A stretch of 64,000 bases of DNA from Sphingomonas sp. LR60 (GTDB lineage: Bacteria; Pseudomonadota; Alphaproteobacteria; Sphingomonadales; Sphingomonadaceae). The translations under genes and the position numbers were made by a program. This document shows, one piece after another, positions 1 to 10,575 of this stretch. The first letter of the stretch is position 1, and the number at the start of each line of letters is the position of its first letter. The notes under the pieces are model-generated. The model ran no database searches and had not been told where the DNA came from. It saw only the letters and a program-made list of their open reading frames with translations. Location of the stretch: the NCBI RefSeq assembly GCF_036855935.1, contig NZ_JASPFK010000001.1, positions 655,501 to 719,500 of the forward strand. The letters run 5' to 3'.

Positions 1-1048
1 CGTCGTGATCGAACTCGAGTCGCTCGGCGACCAGATCGGCCAGCCGCGCATCGTCGGCGGCGCGGATATAATGGCCGTTGAGGTTCTCGAGCTTCTTGAG
101 ATCGAAACGGCTCGGCGACTTGCCGACGCCGGCCAGGTCGAACCATTCGATCGCTTCGGCGCGTGAGATGATCTCGGCGTCGCCATGCCCCCAGCCGAGC
201 CGGAGCAGGTAATTGTCGAGCGCCTCGGGCAGGATGCCCAGCTCGTCGCGATACGCCTCGATCCCGACCGCGCCGTGGCGCTTCGACAGCTTTGCGCCAT
301 CGCTGCCATGGATCAGCGGGATGTGCGCGTAGACCGGATCGGGCCAGCCGCCTTCGATCGCATCCATCGCGCGATAGATCGGCAATTGGCGGAAGGCGTT
401 GTTGAGGTGGTCGTCGCCGCGGATGACGTGCGTAACGCCCATGTCGTGATCGTCGACGACCACGGCCAGCATATAGGTGGGCGTGCCGTCGGAGCGGAGC
501 AGGACGAGATCGTCGAGTTCGGCATTCTGAACGGTAACGCTGCTCTGGACGCGATCCTCGATCGTCACTGCGCCTTCGGTCGGCGCCCGCAGGCGGACAA
601 CATAGGGCTTGTCAGCGGGATAGTCGGTGCGGTCGCGCCACGGCGAACGGATGCGCAGCGGCTGCTTGGCGGCCTGTGCCGCGGCGCGCATCGCGTCCAG
701 CTCTTCCTGCGTCAGATAGCAGCGATAGGCATGACCGTTCTCGACCATCGTCTGCGCGACGGCGGCGTGGCGATCGGCGCGTTCGAACTGATAGACCTCC
801 TCGCCGTCCCAATCGAGGCCGAGCCAGCGCATCCCCGAGAGGATCGCGTCGATCGCGGGCTGCGTCGAGCGCGCGCGGTCGGTGTCCTCGATCCGCAGCC
901 GGAACGTGCCGCCGTGATGGCGCGCGTATAGCAGGTTGAACAGCGCGGTGCGCGCGCCGCCGATGTGAAGGAACCCCGTCGGCGACGGGGCGAAGCGGGT
1001 GACGACGGCGCGGCCGTCCGCGCTGGCGGTTTTGTCGGTTGCGCTCAA
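1..1048 (-). CDS. gltX: Glutamate--tRNA ligase (C-terminal end cut by window edge)
   Basis: Class I glutamyl-tRNA synthetase, which charges tRNA-Glu in the cytoplasm. Read leftwards, the N-terminal part shows [13 protein letters not shown] (HIGH-type ATP motif) close to the start and AKLSKRH (KMSKS-type motif) near residue 250. The translation stays open to the left edge, so the anticodon-binding end lies outside. I place the start at a TTG (1046-1048), because a GGGAG ribosome site sits nine bases before it and no ATG lies between it and the conserved FAPSPTG; this start is inferred. The gene is divergent from comEC, with about 29 bases between the starts, so the two probably share a short promoter region. 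Confidence 0.93.
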   Translation of the reverse strand, partial: MSATDKTASADGRAVVTRFAPSPTGFLHIGGARTALFNLLYARHHGGTFRLRIEDTDRARSTQPAIDAILSGMRWLGLDWDGEEVYQFERADRHAAVAQTMVENGHAYRCYLTQEELDAMRAAAQAAKQPLRIRSPWRDRTDYPADKPYVVRLRAPTEGAVTIEDRVQSSVTVQNAELDDLVLLRSDGTPTYMLAVVVDDHDMGVTHVIRGDDHLNNAFRQLPIYRAMDAIEGGWPDPVYAHIPLIHGSDGAKLSKRHGAVGIEAYRDELGILPEALDNYLLRLGWGHGDAEIISRAEAIEWFDLAGVGKSPSRFDLKKLENLNGHYIRAADDARLADLVAERLEFDHD

Positions 1049-1077
1049 GCGCGCTTGCTCCCAGGCTGGATAATCGG

Positions 1078-3307
1078 ATGGCCAGTTCAGCCGCGCCCGC
1101 CTCTAGCAAAGCATCGTCGGCGCTTCAAACACGCGCCGCGCATGGCATCGCTTTGATACAGCGGGCTGTCGAACGGCGGCTGGAGGCGGAGCGCGACCAG
1201 CTCGTCCTGTGGGTGCCCGTGGCATTGGGGGCGGGCGCGGCGGCGTGGTTCGCGCTGCCTGACCCGCGAAGCTGGGTTTCGGTGCTGTTGCTGGTGCTGG
1301 CGACGGGGTCGGCGGCGCTGGCGGTCGCGCGGGGCGGGCGTGCGCCCGTGCTGGCGGCGGTACTCTCGGTCGCCGTGGCGATGGGGCTGGCGCTGACCTG
1401 GGCGCGAGCGGAGCGGGTCGCGGCGCCGGTGCTGAGTCGGCCGGCGATCGCATGGCTGAGCGGGCGCGTCGAGCAGATCGAGCCATTGCCGGCACGGCGG
1501 TTGACCCGAGTGACGTTGACGGTCTCGAAATGGGACGGGGAAGGCTCCGCACCGGCGCGGGTGCGGGTTAATTTCGATGCGCAGGCGGCACCGGGCGGGC
1601 TGGTACGCGGCGCGACGATCCGGGTTCGGGCACGCTTGATGCCCCCCGCGCCACCCGCCGTCCCCGGCGCCTATGATTTCGCGCGGGTAGCGTGGTTTAC
1701 CGGCCTCGGCGCGACAGGCCGCGGCTTCCCCAATAACGATCACCAGCCCCGGCGAGGCGGGCGCAACCGACATTCGCGCGGCGTTGACGCGGCATATAGA
1801 GGCGCGGCTGGCGGGCAGCGCGGGCGGGATCGCCGCGGCGCTGGCGACCGGGGATACCGGCGCGATCGACGAGCAGGATGCGGAGGCGATGCGTCGCGCA
1901 GGGCTCGCGCATCTGTTGTCGGTCAGTGGGTTGCACATCACTGCCGCGGTCGGATTGGTGATGTGGCTGACCCTGCGGCTGCTGGCGCTGTCACCGCGGC
2001 TGGCGCTGACCGGGCGGCTGCCGCTGGTCGCCGCCGCGGCGGGGGCGGTCGCGGCGATCGGCTATACGTGGCTGACCGGCTCGCAGGTGCCGACGATCCG
2101 CAGCTGTGTCGCGGCGCTGATGGTGCTGGTGGCGCTGGTGCTGGGGCGCGAGGCGCTGACGCTGCGGCTGGTCGCGGCGGGGGCGATGGTGGTGCTGCTG
2201 TGCTGGCCGGAGTCGGTGGTCGGGCCAAGCTTCCAGCTTTCGTTTGCGGCGGTGACGGCGATCATCGCCTTTCACGAGCATCCGCGGGTCCGAGCGTGGT
2301 TCGGCGAGCATGAGGAAGCGCGGTGGCGGGCGGGGCTGCGCGCGGTGGCGTCGTTGCTGCTGACAGGGCTGCTCGTCGAACTGACGCTGATGCCGATCGC
2401 CGTCTATCACTTTCATCAGGCGGGACTTTATGGAGCGATCGCCAATATCGTCGCGATCCCGCTGACGACGTTCGTGGTGATGCCGGCCGAGGCGGTGGCG
2501 TTGCTGCTCGATACCATCGGGCTCGGGGCACCAGGGTGGTGGGTGGCCGATCGGGCGCTGGCGATCTTATTGTGGATTGCCAGGACAGTAGCGGGGGCCC
2601 CGGGCGCTGTGACGGCGCTGCCGGTGATGCCGCGGGCGGCGTTCGGGGCGATGGTGGCGGGTGGATTGTGGCTGGCGATATGGCGGACGCGGTGGCGTTA
2701 TATCGGGCTCTTGCCGATCGTGGTCGGTGCGATCTGGACGGTCGCGACTCCGGTCCCGGACCTGATCGTCACCGGTGACGGGCGGCATCTGGCGCTGCGT
2801 GGAGACGACGGCCGGGTGGCGATTTTGCGTGATCGTACAGGGGATTACGTCAGCGATCTGCTCGCAGAGGCGGGCGGGCTGGATGGTACGCCCGCGCTGC
2901 TGAGCGAGGTGGAGGGCGCGCGGTGCAATCGCGATCTGTTCTGGATGGAGCGGCACGTGGACGGGCGTGTCTGGCGCGTGCTGGCGACGCGGAGCCTGTA
3001 TCTGGTGCCCTCCAAGCAGCTGATATCGCTGTGTCGGCGCGCGGATGTGGTGGTCAGCGAGCGGCGGTTGCCGCGTCGGTGACGGGGACGGTGGCTGACG
3101 CTCGGCCGAACCACGCTGGCCCGGACGGGTGGGGTGCGGGTGACGTTTGCGACCGGAAGCGTCGCGACGGTGCGTGCGGCGGACGACGCGCATCCGTGGG
3201 TGATTGCGAGTCAGCATCAGGCGCGGGACGCGGCGAAAGGCTCGCCGATGTTTGCGGGAGGGTTGTCGATGTTGCCTGTTGCGGGCTCGAACGCGACGCG
3301 GCCGTGA
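1078..3307 (+). pseudogene. comEC: ComEC/Rec2 DNA-uptake channel, broken by a frameshift and an in-frame stop
   Basis: ComEC/Rec2 family inner-membrane protein that passes transforming single-stranded DNA into the cell. The first frame (from ATG 1078) encodes hydrophobic N-terminal segments and the OB-like region up to GLGATGRGF. The competence domain continues in the next frame with LSVSGLHITAAVG and many membrane segments. Dropping one C from the run at 1728-1731 joins the frames as GRGFPITITSPGEAG. A second lesion is TGA at 3080-3082: the same frame continues beyond it for 74 codons (RWLTLGRTTLARTGG..., stop at 3305-3307), which reads like the natural C-terminus. Repaired length is about 742 residues, normal for the family. 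The gene converges on lexA. Confidence 0.85.
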
Positions 3308-3539
3308 CGGGTCTGTCGCGGTGCTGCGAGATTGTGGGGTTTGGTTGGCGGCCAGCGCTAAGTCGTTGCGAAGGTTCGCCCAACTGGGCCCCGGCGTTCG
3401 CCGGGGTGGTGCGTGAGGGTCGCCGTGCGGGCCTTGCCGACGCTTCGATGTTTGCGAAGGTTGTGCCTATGCGGGCTGTTCGCCGAGCGTTGAGAAGAAG
3501 CGGGGCCCCGGATCAAGTCCGGGGCGACGGTCTGGGTTT
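3308..3539. repeat. comEC-lexA intergenic repeats
   Basis: This convergent gap holds no gene. It carries a roughly 40-base element at 3368-3407 (core CAACTGGGCCCCGG, then a short palindromic end) that recurs with few changes at 58537-58576 in the glycosidase operon. A GC-rich inverted repeat, ggccccggatc/gtccggggc, lies at about 3501-3526. Both look like extragenic palindromic elements; a terminator role for the convergent genes is possible but no T-tract follows. Confidence 0.6.
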
Positions 3540-4202
3540 CTACGAGTAACGCCGCAGCAAGCCGGCGAGCTTGCCCTGTACGCGGACCTGCGCGGGGGCG
3601 TAGCGTTGCGGGTCGTAGGCGCGGTTGGCGGGATCGAGGCGGATCATCGCACCTTCGTGGCGGAAATATTTGAGCGTCGCCTCGCTGTCCTCGATCAGCG
3701 CCACGACGATCTCGCCGTCACGCGCCACTTCCTGACGACGGATCAGCGCATAGTCGCCGTCGAAGATGCCGGCCTCGACCATCGAGTCACCCGCCACCTC
3801 CAGCGCGAAATGCTCGCCCGCGCCGAGCAGCGCGGCGGGCACCGGAAGCATCGTCGACCCCTCGAACGCCTCGATCGGGACGCCGGCCGCGATCCGGCCG
3901 TGCAGCGGGATCTCGACCACGTCGTTGGCTGGCTCCGGCATGGTGCGCTTGACTGAGGGCGGCGCGGGGCGCTTCGCCTCGGGGCCACGCTCGGGCGCCT
4001 TGATAACCTCGAGCGCGCGGGCACGGTTGGGAAGGCGGCGGAGATAGCCGCGTTCCTCGAGCGCGCTGATGAGACGGTGGACACCCGACTTGCTCTTCAG
4101 CTCCAGCGCGTCCTTCATCTCCTCGAACGAGGGCGAGACGCCCGTATCGGCGAGACGGTCCTCGATGAAGCATATCAGCTCGTGCTGCTTGCGCGTCAGC
4201 AT
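3540..4202 (-). CDS. lexA: LexA repressor (SOS response)
   Basis: Transcriptional repressor of the SOS regulon that cleaves itself when RecA filaments form. The 220-residue protein has an N-terminal winged-helix domain (about 1-65), a linker, and an S24 peptidase domain. Visible key sites are the Ala106-Gly107 cleavage bond in GRIAAGVP, the nucleophile Ser140 in AGDSM, and Lys178 in EATLKYF. A ribosome site (AGGAAGG) precedes the ATG by nine bases. The gene is downstream of moeA in the same direction, but the 58-base gap contains three evenly spaced operator half-sites, so it most likely has its own autoregulated promoter. Confidence 0.97.
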   Translation of the reverse strand: MLTRKQHELICFIEDRLADTGVSPSFEEMKDALELKSKSGVHRLISALEERGYLRRLPNRARALEVIKAPERGPEAKRPAPPSVKRTMPEPANDVVEIPLHGRIAAGVPIEAFEGSTMLPVPAALLGAGEHFALEVAGDSMVEAGIFDGDYALIRRQEVARDGEIVVALIEDSEATLKYFRHEGAMIRLDPANRAYDPQRYAPAQVRVQGKLAGLLRRYS

Positions 4203-4221
4203 GTCCGGGCGCCTTCCTAGT

Positions 4222-4247
4222 GAACGGATTGCGAACCTTTATGGAAC
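4222..4247 (-). promoter_or_regulatory. Tandem SOS operator upstream of lexA
   Basis: Three GAAC tetramers on the plus strand at 4222-4225, 4233-4236 and 4244-4247 are separated by exactly seven bases each. On the lexA strand this reads GTTC-N7-GTTC-N7-GTTC, which is two overlapping copies of the alphaproteobacterial LexA box (GTTC-N7-GTTC). It lies 20-45 bases upstream of the lexA start, as expected for autorepression. The spacing is seen directly; LexA binding is inferred from the family consensus. Confidence 0.85.
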
Positions 4248-4260
4248 ATAGCGCTGTCCG

Positions 4261-5436
4261 TCAAGCGATCATCAGGATTTCCGCCGAGTCGCCTGCGCGT
4301 GCCGCCGGGGCGTGCGGATCGCGCACAATCAGGCAGGTCGAACGCGCGAGCGTGCGCAGCATCGAGCTGTCCTGAATGGTCGAGGCGAAGGCGCGGCCGT
4401 CGCGCAGTTCGGCGCGCAGATAGTCGGTCCGCTCATTGTTGGCGGGCAGGTCCTCGCCGAGCAACGCGCGAGAAACTTGAGGAAGAGGATCGGCGGCCCC
4501 GCCGAGATGCGCGACCAGCGGGCGAACGAACAACAGCGCCGTGACGAACGCCGACACCGGATTGCCGGGCAGCCCGACCACCGCCATGTCGCCGCGCCGA
4601 CCAGCGAGCATCGGCTTGCCAGGACGCAGCGCGATCCGCCAGAAATCGAGCGTCGTGTCGGCGGCGAGCAGCGCGGGGCGGACGAGATCGTGGTCGCCCA
4701 CCGACGCGCCGCCGGTGGTGACGAGCACGTCGGCGTCGATGGCGGTGAACGCCTCGGTCAGCCGGTCGAGCCGGTCGGGAAGGATGCCGAGGTCGACGAT
4801 CTCGACTCCGCTGCCCGCGAGCAAGGCGCGGATGAGCAAGCGGTTGGATTCGGGGAGCGCGTCGCCAGGGGTGCCGGGTTCGACCAGTTCGTCGCCGGTT
4901 GCGGCGAGCGCGACACGGACCGGGCGCGCGACGGCGATCCGCGCAACGCCGCCCGTCGCGGCGACCGCCAGGCGGGCGGGCGTAAGCCGCTGCCCCTGCT
5001 CGACGAGCACGTCGCCCTCGGCGAAGTCGAGCCCGCGGCGGCGAACATTGCGACCGTGATGCGGAGGGCCTTCGCCGTCGAGGCGCAGCGTTTCGCCGTC
5101 ACGCGCGGCTTCTTCCTGGACGAGCACGGTGTCCGCACCGGTCGGCATCGCGGCGCCGGTGAAGATGCGGATCGCCTCGCCCGCGCCGACCGTGCCGGAG
5201 AAGGGCGTGCCGGCAGCGCTTTCGCCGATCACGCGAAACGGGCCGGGCAGGTCGGCGAAGCGGAGCGCGTAGCCGTCCATCGCCGACAGGTCGGTCGACG
5301 GCTGCGTGCGCCGCGCGATGACGGGGGCGGTGGCCCAGCGGGCAAGTGCCTGATCGAGCGGCACGTCAATCGTGTCGACCGGACGGCCGAGCGCGAGGAC
5401 GCGTGCCTGCGCCTCGGCGACCGGGAGCAAGGTCAC
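4261..5436 (-). CDS. moeA: Molybdopterin molybdenumtransferase MoeA
   Basis: MoeA inserts molybdate into adenylylated molybdopterin to finish molybdenum cofactor. The 391-residue protein has the usual order: linker/domain segment with [11 protein letters not shown], an [13 protein letters not shown] block, then the MogA-like domain with [11 protein letters not shown] and a [10 protein letters not shown] motif, and a C-terminal beta domain. I prefer the GTG at 5434-5436, because it overlaps the moaC stop as GTGA and leaves the usual [11 protein letters not shown]-terminus. A TTG four codons upstream (5448) is also open. It is translationally coupled to moaC and followed by lexA. Confidence 0.95.
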   Translation of the reverse strand: MTLLPVAEAQARVLALGRPVDTIDVPLDQALARWATAPVIARRTQPSTDLSAMDGYALRFADLPGPFRVIGESAAGTPFSGTVGAGEAIRIFTGAAMPTGADTVLVQEEAARDGETLRLDGEGPPHHGRNVRRRGLDFAEGDVLVEQGQRLTPARLAVAATGGVARIAVARPVRVALAATGDELVEPGTPGDALPESNRLLIRALLAGSGVEIVDLGILPDRLDRLTEAFTAIDADVLVTTGGASVGDHDLVRPALLAADTTLDFWRIALRPGKPMLAGRRGDMAVVGLPGNPVSAFVTALLFVRPLVAHLGGAADPLPQVSRALLGEDLPANNERTDYLRAELRDGRAFASTIQDSSMLRTLARSTCLIVRDPHAPAARAGDSAEILMIA

Positions 5437-5903
5437 GGCGCGCGCCAATCGCCGGAGCGGCCGCCGCGCTTTTCGAGCAAGCGAATATCCCTGATCGTCA
5501 TTGCCTTATCGATCGCCTTCGCCATGTCGTAGACGGTCAGCAAGGCGGTGGAGACCGCGGTCAGCGCCTCCATCTCGACGCCGGTCTTGCCGTCGGTGGC
5601 GACCGTCGCCGTGGCGGTGATGCCGGCCGCGTCGGGCACGAGATCGAGCGAGACGCGGGTGATCGGGAGCGGATGACAGAGCGGAATGAGGTCGCTGGTG
5701 CGCTTCGCGGCCATGATGCCGGCGACGCGGGCGACTGCCAGGACGTCACCCTTCTTCACCGCGCCGTCGCGGATCGCGTTCAGTGCCACATCGGACATCG
5801 TGATCGTGCCGGTCGCGACCGCCTCGCGGCGGGTGATGGCCTTGTCGCCGACATCGACCATATGCGCTGCGCCGTCGGCGTCGAGGTGGGTGAGGTTCGT
5901 CAT
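5433..5903 (-). CDS. moaC: Cyclic pyranopterin monophosphate synthase MoaC
   Basis: MoaC, with MoaA, converts GTP into cyclic pyranopterin monophosphate, the first step of molybdenum cofactor synthesis. The 156-residue length is typical. Conserved stretches include [30 protein letters not shown] (active-site histidine/lysine region) and [16 protein letters not shown]. It overlaps moeA by four bases and lies 131 bases downstream of trpC on the same strand, so it may be read through from the trp genes. No other moa gene is in the window. Confidence 0.96.
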   Translation of the reverse strand: MTNLTHLDADGAAHMVDVGDKAITRREAVATGTITMSDVALNAIRDGAVKKGDVLAVARVAGIMAAKRTSDLIPLCHPLPITRVSLDLVPDAAGITATATVATDGKTGVEMEALTAVSTALLTVYDMAKAIDKAMTIRDIRLLEKRGGRSGDWRAP

Positions 5904-5932
5904 CTATCAGGCGGGGTGCCGTGGGGCACGTG

Positions 5933-6006
5933 CTTCGACAGGCTCAGCACGAACGGTTGATTGGCAGCTCGGCATCGTGATCGTGACAAGCTCAGCACGA
6001 ACGACG
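5933..6006. repeat. Tandem short extragenic repeat between trpC and moaC
   Basis: Two direct copies of a short motif occur here: CTTCGACAGGCTCAGCACG at 5933-5951 followed by AACGG, and a shorter version, TGACAAGCTCAGCACGAACG, at 5984-6003. Sequences of this type are widespread between genes in sphingomonads. No function can be read from it. Confidence 0.6.
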
Positions 6007-6034
6007 GATGGGCGGCGTGGCATTCCGGGCGACC

Positions 6035-6820
6035 CTAGCCGACCATCGCGCGGGTTGCGGCGGCGACGTCGGCGTGGCGCATCAGCGCTTCGCCGATCAG
6101 GAAGCAATGCACGTCATGCGCGGCGAGTTCGTCCAGGTCGGCGCGGCTGGTGAGCCCGCTTTCGGCGACGAAGGTGCAACCGGCCGGGGCATGCGCGATC
6201 AGATCGTAGGTGAGGCGGAAATCGACCGCGAAGGTGCGCAGGTCGCGATTGTTGACGCCGATCAACCGGGTCTTGAGCCGGGCGGCGCGCTCCATCTCGG
6301 CAGCGTCATGCACCTCGACGAGCACGTCGAGCCCCTGTTCGATCGCGGCGGCCTCGCATTCGGCCATGCACGCATCGTCGATCGCGGCGGCGATCAGCAG
6401 GATCGCGTCGGCACCGATGCTGCGCGCCTCGACGACCTGCCACGGATCGACGGTGAAATCCTTGCGGAGCACGGGGAGGTCGCAGGCGGCGCGCGCGGCG
6501 ATCAGATAGTCCTCATGGCCTTGGAAGTAGTGCGCGTCGGTGAGCACCGACAGGCAGGTCGCGCCGCCTTCGGCATAAGCGCGGGCGTGCGCGGGCGGGT
6601 CGAAATCGGCGCGGATCAACCCCTTGGACGGGCTGGCCTTCTTGATCTCGGCGATCAGCGCGTGGCGGCCGGCGGCGACGGTCGCGTCGAGCGCGGCGCG
6701 GAAGCCGCGCGGCGCGCTCTGTGCGGCGGCGCGCACGGTCAGGTCGGCGAGCGAGGTCGCGGCCTTGCGCGCGGCGACTTCGGTGCGCTTGGTCGCGCAG
6801 ATGTCGGCGAGGATGGTCAT
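6035..6820 (-). CDS. trpC: Indole-3-glycerol-phosphate synthase
   Basis: TrpC cyclises carboxyphenylaminodeoxyribulose phosphate to indole-3-glycerol phosphate in tryptophan synthesis. The 261-residue TIM barrel contains [16 protein letters not shown] (catalytic lysine loop), [12 protein letters not shown] (second catalytic lysine), [26 protein letters not shown] and VAESGL, all in the expected order. The start ATG overlaps the trpD stop as ATGA, so the two are translationally coupled. It is a single-function enzyme with no fused TrpF domain. Confidence 0.97.
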   Translation of the reverse strand: MTILADICATKRTEVAARKAATSLADLTVRAAAQSAPRGFRAALDATVAAGRHALIAEIKKASPSKGLIRADFDPPAHARAYAEGGATCLSVLTDAHYFQGHEDYLIAARAACDLPVLRKDFTVDPWQVVEARSIGADAILLIAAAIDDACMAECEAAAIEQGLDVLVEVHDAAEMERAARLKTRLIGVNNRDLRTFAVDFRLTYDLIAHAPAGCTFVAESGLTSRADLDELAAHDVHCFLIGEALMRHADVAAATRAMVG

Positions 6821-7812
6821 GACCAGGCGATCCAGCGATCGAGGAGGGTGTTGGCGTGACCGGCGTCGATCGCCTCGGCCGCCTGCGCCGCGGCGGCGCG
6901 CAGCTCGGTCTGGCGGCCGGCGAGCACCAGCGCGGCGGCGGCGTTGAGGAGCACGGCGTCGCGATACGCGCCTTGCTCGCCGGTCAGCAGGCGACGGAGC
7001 GCAGCGGCATTATAGGCCGGATCGCCACCGCGGATCGCGATCGTCGGGTGCCGCGCTACCCCAGCATCCTCGGGGACGATCCGGGCCGGCAGCGGAACGT
7101 CGCCGACCGTGACGACACGCGTCGGGCCGGCGCCGGAGATTTCGTCGAGCCCTTCTTCGCCGGCGACGACCGCGGCGGCGTCGCTGCCGAGCCGCGCAAG
7201 CGCCTCGGCATAGATCGGGGCGTAATCGGGGCGGGCGATGCCGATCAACTGGCGCGTGACATGCGCGGGATTGGCGAGCGGGCCCATCAGGTTGAAGATC
7301 GTCCGCCGCCCGATCTTGCGGCGGATCGGGGTGATGCGGCGCATCGCGGGGTGATGGTTGGCGGCGAACAGGAAGCAGATACCGAGGTCGCGCAGCGTCG
7401 CCTCGGCCTGCGCGCCGGCGCGCTCCATATCGAGCCCGAGCATCTCGAGCGTGTCGGCCGCGCCGGCCTTCGACGAGGCGGCGCGGTTGCCGTGCTTGGC
7501 GACCGGCACGCCGCAGGCGGCGACGACGAGGCTGACCGCGGTCGAGACGTTGAGCGTGTGCTGGCCATCGCCGCCGGTGCCGCAGACGTCGATCGCGTCG
7601 ACGGGGGCGGCGATCGGGACCAGCCGCTGGCGCAGCGCGCGCGCCGCCTCGGCGATCTCGATGCTGGTCTCGCCGCGTTCGGCGAGGCGGATCAGGAAGT
7701 CGGCGACCCCTTCCTCGCTGGTGCGCGCATCGAGGATGTCGGCGAACGCCTGCGCCGCCGACTCGCGCGCCAGCGGCGACGACGGATCGGGCAGCAACGC
7801 CACGCTCGTCAC
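6817..7812 (-). CDS. trpD: Anthranilate phosphoribosyltransferase
   Basis: TrpD joins anthranilate to phosphoribosyl pyrophosphate. The 331-residue protein has the glycine-rich PRPP motif [16 protein letters not shown], the [17 protein letters not shown] block, and [31 protein letters not shown] split over the next segment, all diagnostic for the family. It overlaps trpG at its 5' side and trpC at its 3' side by four bases each, giving a tight trpG-trpD-trpC unit. Confidence 0.97.
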   Translation of the reverse strand: MTSVALLPDPSSPLARESAAQAFADILDARTSEEGVADFLIRLAERGETSIEIAEAARALRQRLVPIAAPVDAIDVCGTGGDGQHTLNVSTAVSLVVAACGVPVAKHGNRAASSKAGAADTLEMLGLDMERAGAQAEATLRDLGICFLFAANHHPAMRRITPIRRKIGRRTIFNLMGPLANPAHVTRQLIGIARPDYAPIYAEALARLGSDAAAVVAGEEGLDEISGAGPTRVVTVGDVPLPARIVPEDAGVARHPTIAIRGGDPAYNAAALRRLLTGEQGAYRDAVLLNAAAALVLAGRQTELRAAAAQAAEAIDAGHANTLLDRWIAWS

Positions 7813-8399
7813 GCGGCGATCCGCCCCGCATGGTTGACGCCCGCGAGTCGCAGGAAATTGGCGATCAGTTCGTGGCCATGCTCGGTCGCGATGCTTTCCG
7901 GGTGGAATTGCACGCCGTGGATCGGCAACTCGCGGTGGCGCAGGCCCATGACCGACGCGTCACCGGCGGTGGCGTTGACGACGAGGCAGTCGGGCACGTC
8001 GGTGACGATCAACGAATGATAGCGGGTGGCGGTGAACGGCGACGGCAGCCCGGCGAAGACGCCGGTGCCGTCATGCTCGACCGGGCAGGTCTTGCCGTGC
8101 ATCAGCCCGCCGCGCACGACCTTGCCGCCGAAATGCTGGCCGATCGCCTGATGGCCGAGGCAGACGCCGAACAACGGCCGGCGTGCTTCCGCGCAGGCTG
8201 CGACCAGCTCGAGGCTGACCCCCGCTTCGTTGGGCGTGCACGGGCCGGGTGAGATCAGGATCGCCTGCGCGCCGCTCGCCAACGCCTCGGCAGCGCTAAG
8301 CGCGTCGTTGCGGACCACGCGAACCTCCGCGCCCAGTTCCATGACGTAATGGACCAGGTTCCACGTAAAGCTGTCGTAATTGTCGACCACCAGGATCAT
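7809..8399 (-). CDS. trpG: Anthranilate synthase glutamine amidotransferase subunit
   Basis: Class I glutamine amidotransferase that feeds ammonia to TrpE. The 196-residue protein starts [18 protein letters not shown] and carries the nucleophile cysteine in [12 protein letters not shown] and the His/Glu pair in VQFHPESI. The reading frame is open upstream to 8609, but the conserved VVDNYDSF places the true start at the ATG 8397-8399. It is separated from trpE by a plus-strand gene (8558-9016), so it must have its own promoter in 8400-8557. Because the sequence is TrpG-like and sits with trpDC, a shared role in folate synthesis (PabA) is possible but not visible. Confidence 0.95.
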   Translation of the reverse strand: MILVVDNYDSFTWNLVHYVMELGAEVRVVRNDALSAAEALASGAQAILISPGPCTPNEAGVSLELVAACAEARRPLFGVCLGHQAIGQHFGGKVVRGGLMHGKTCPVEHDGTGVFAGLPSPFTATRYHSLIVTDVPDCLVVNATAGDASVMGLRHRELPIHGVQFHPESIATEHGHELIANFLRLAGVNHAGRIAA

Positions 8400-8557
8400 G
8401 CGTCCGCCATAGCCGATGCGCCGCCGACCGCAACCGCCGAGCGACCCGGCGGACGACAGGAATATTGCAACGGCGCAAAGATTCGTCATGGCTGGGCAAA
8501 CCGTGACGCGGAGAAAAGCGCCACCCCTGCGCGTTCGCGGGACCAAGGAGAAAGACG

Positions 8558-9016
8558 ATGCGCCGTCCGATGATCGCCGTGCTGAGTGCCGCCATGCTGG
8601 TGCTGCCAAGCGGAGCCATGGCGCAGGTCGAGTCGGCCGGGGATGCCGGGCGCGCGCCGCAGCGCGTGCGCAGCGTGACGCTGGAGGGCGACGAGAAATG
8701 CCCGGTCGCGCAGGGCGACGAGGTGGTGGTGTGCAGCCGGCTCAACCCCGACGAGCAATTCCGCATCCCCAAGCCGCTGCGCGACAGCGCGGAGCCGGCG
8801 GCGAAGAATCAGGCGTGGGCCAATCGCGTCGCGACCGCCGATCAGGTCAGCCGCGTCGCGGGTGGGTTGCCGGACACGTGCTCGCCGGTCGGTTCGGGCG
8901 GGCAGACCGGCTGCGCACTGGCGATCAACCGCGCCTGGGCCGCGGAGCGCCGCGCGGCGGAGAAAAACGATTCGATGATCCCAGGGGGCGGTAAGGATCT
9001 GCGGACCGGACAATAA
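8558..9016 (+). CDS. Secreted protein of unknown function, inside the trp locus
   Basis: A 152-residue protein with a clear Sec signal peptide (charged MRRP, hydrophobic segment to GAMAQ, cleavage near residue 23). The mature part has four cysteines, two in [17 protein letters not shown] and two in [17 protein letters not shown], which could form disulfides in the periplasm. A strong AAGGAG ribosome site lies seven bases before the ATG. It is on the opposite strand to trpE and trpG and splits them. I do not recognise a named domain; homologues are known to me only as hypothetical proteins of sphingomonads. Confidence 0.8.
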   Translation: MRRPMIAVLSAAMLVLPSGAMAQVESAGDAGRAPQRVRSVTLEGDEKCPVAQGDEVVVCSRLNPDEQFRIPKPLRDSAEPAAKNQAWANRVATADQVSRVAGGLPDTCSPVGSGGQTGCALAINRAWAAERRAAEKNDSMIPGGGKDLRTGQ

Positions 9017-9058
9017 GCGCGGTCCCGGGTAGAGCCCGGGACGACGGGGAAGCCGAAG

Positions 9059-10575
9059 TTACTGTCCGAAGTCAGGCGTCGATGCGTGGCGCACCGCCTC
9101 GCGCGCGGCGGCGAGGATGGCGCCGGCCTTGGCGTCGCATTCGCGTTGTTCGTAGACGGGGTCGCTGTCGGCGACGATACCCGCGCCGGACTGGACGTGG
9201 ATCGTGCCGTCCTTGACCACCGCGGTGCGCAGCACGATGCACGAGTCCATCGAACCATCGGGCGAGAAATAACCGACGCCGCCGGCATAGGCGCCGCGCT
9301 TCTCGGGCTCCAGTTCGGCGATGATCTGGCAGGCGCGGACCTTGGGCGCGCCGCTGACGGTGCCGGCCGGGAAGCCCGCGAACAGCGCGTCGATCGCGTC
9401 ATGCTCGGGCGCGAGCCGGCCGACGACGTTCGAGACGATGTGCATGACGTGGCTGTAGAATTCGATGCCGTAGCTGTCGGTTACCTGCACCGTGCCCGGC
9501 GACGCGACACGCCCGACGTCGTTGCGGCCGAGGTCGAGCAGCATCAGATGCTCGGCACGCTCCTTGGGATCGGCGAGCAGGCTGTCGCGGTTGGCGGCGT
9601 CCTCCAGCGCGGTCTTGCCGCGGGGACGGGTGCCGGCGATCGGGCGAATCGTGACCTCGCCGTCGCGGGCGCGGACGAGAATCTCGGGGCTTGAGCCGGT
9701 CAGCGCGAAGCCGGGGAGGTCGAGATGGTAGAGGAACGGCGACGGGTTGATGCGGCGGAGCGCGCGATACAGCTCGAACGCCGGGAGCGGAAACGGCGCG
9801 GTGAAGCGCTGCGCGAGCACGACCTGGAAGATGTCGCCGGCCGCGATATACTCCTGCGCGCGCGCGACCATGTCCGCGTAGCGACCAGGGGCGAGCGTGG
9901 GGGCGAGTGCGATCTCGGTCAGGTCGGCGCGGGCGCGCGGCGGCAGCGCGCTAGCGGCGAGGCGGGCCTCGACCGCATCGAGGCGATCCTCCGCCTCCGC
10001 GATCTGCTTGTCGGGCTGTCGCGCGGCGTCGGGCCAGACCGGCGCGACCAGGAACAGTTCGTCGGCGAGCCGGTCGAACATCAGGATGACGGTCGGGCGC
10101 ACGAACATCAGGTCGGGTAGGCCGAGCGCATCCTGCTCGGGCTGCGGAAGCTTCTCGACCAGCCCGATCGTCTCATAGCCGAAATAGCCGACGAGGCACG
10201 CCAGCGCGCGCGGTAGCTCGGGGGCAATTCCATGCGGATCGACGCGACGAGGTCGCGCAACGCTGCCAGCGTCGGCGCGGCGCAGGGCGCGAAGGCGTCG
10301 CGATCTTCCAGCCAGCGCGAGTTGATCTCGGCGGCGTCGCCCTGCGCGCGCAGCACGAGATCGGGGGCGAGGCCGATCATCGAGTGGCGACCACGTACCG
10401 CGCCGCCCTCGACCGACTCGAGCAGGAAGTCGCCGCGGCCGGGCTCGATCAGCTTGAGCGCGGCGGCGACCGGCGTCTCGGTGTCGGCAATCCGCCGCCG
10501 CCAGATGAGCGCGGGGCGACCGGCGGCGAGCGCCGCGGCCGCCGCATTGGAGGCGTCACTGTCCGGCGTCGCCAC
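9059..10575 (-). pseudogene. trpE: Anthranilate synthase component I, one-base frameshift
   Basis: TrpE makes anthranilate from chorismate with ammonia from TrpG. The N-terminal 120 or so residues start at GTG 10575 (AAGGA eight bases before) and include the feedback site region ESVEGG and GRHSMIGLAPD. After SIRMELPP the frame is lost; the remaining protein continues in another frame from LPRALACLVGYFGYETIGL through the chorismate-binding domain (DIFQVVLAQRF, SSPEILVR, IAGTRPRG, GTVSGAPKVRA, GGVGYF, IQSGAGIVADS-like end). One extra base in the G run at 10220-10224 rejoins them to about 505 residues, normal for TrpE. It follows ppiD with a 20-base overlap. A sequencing error is more likely than a real tryptophan-synthesis defect. 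Confidence 0.88.
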
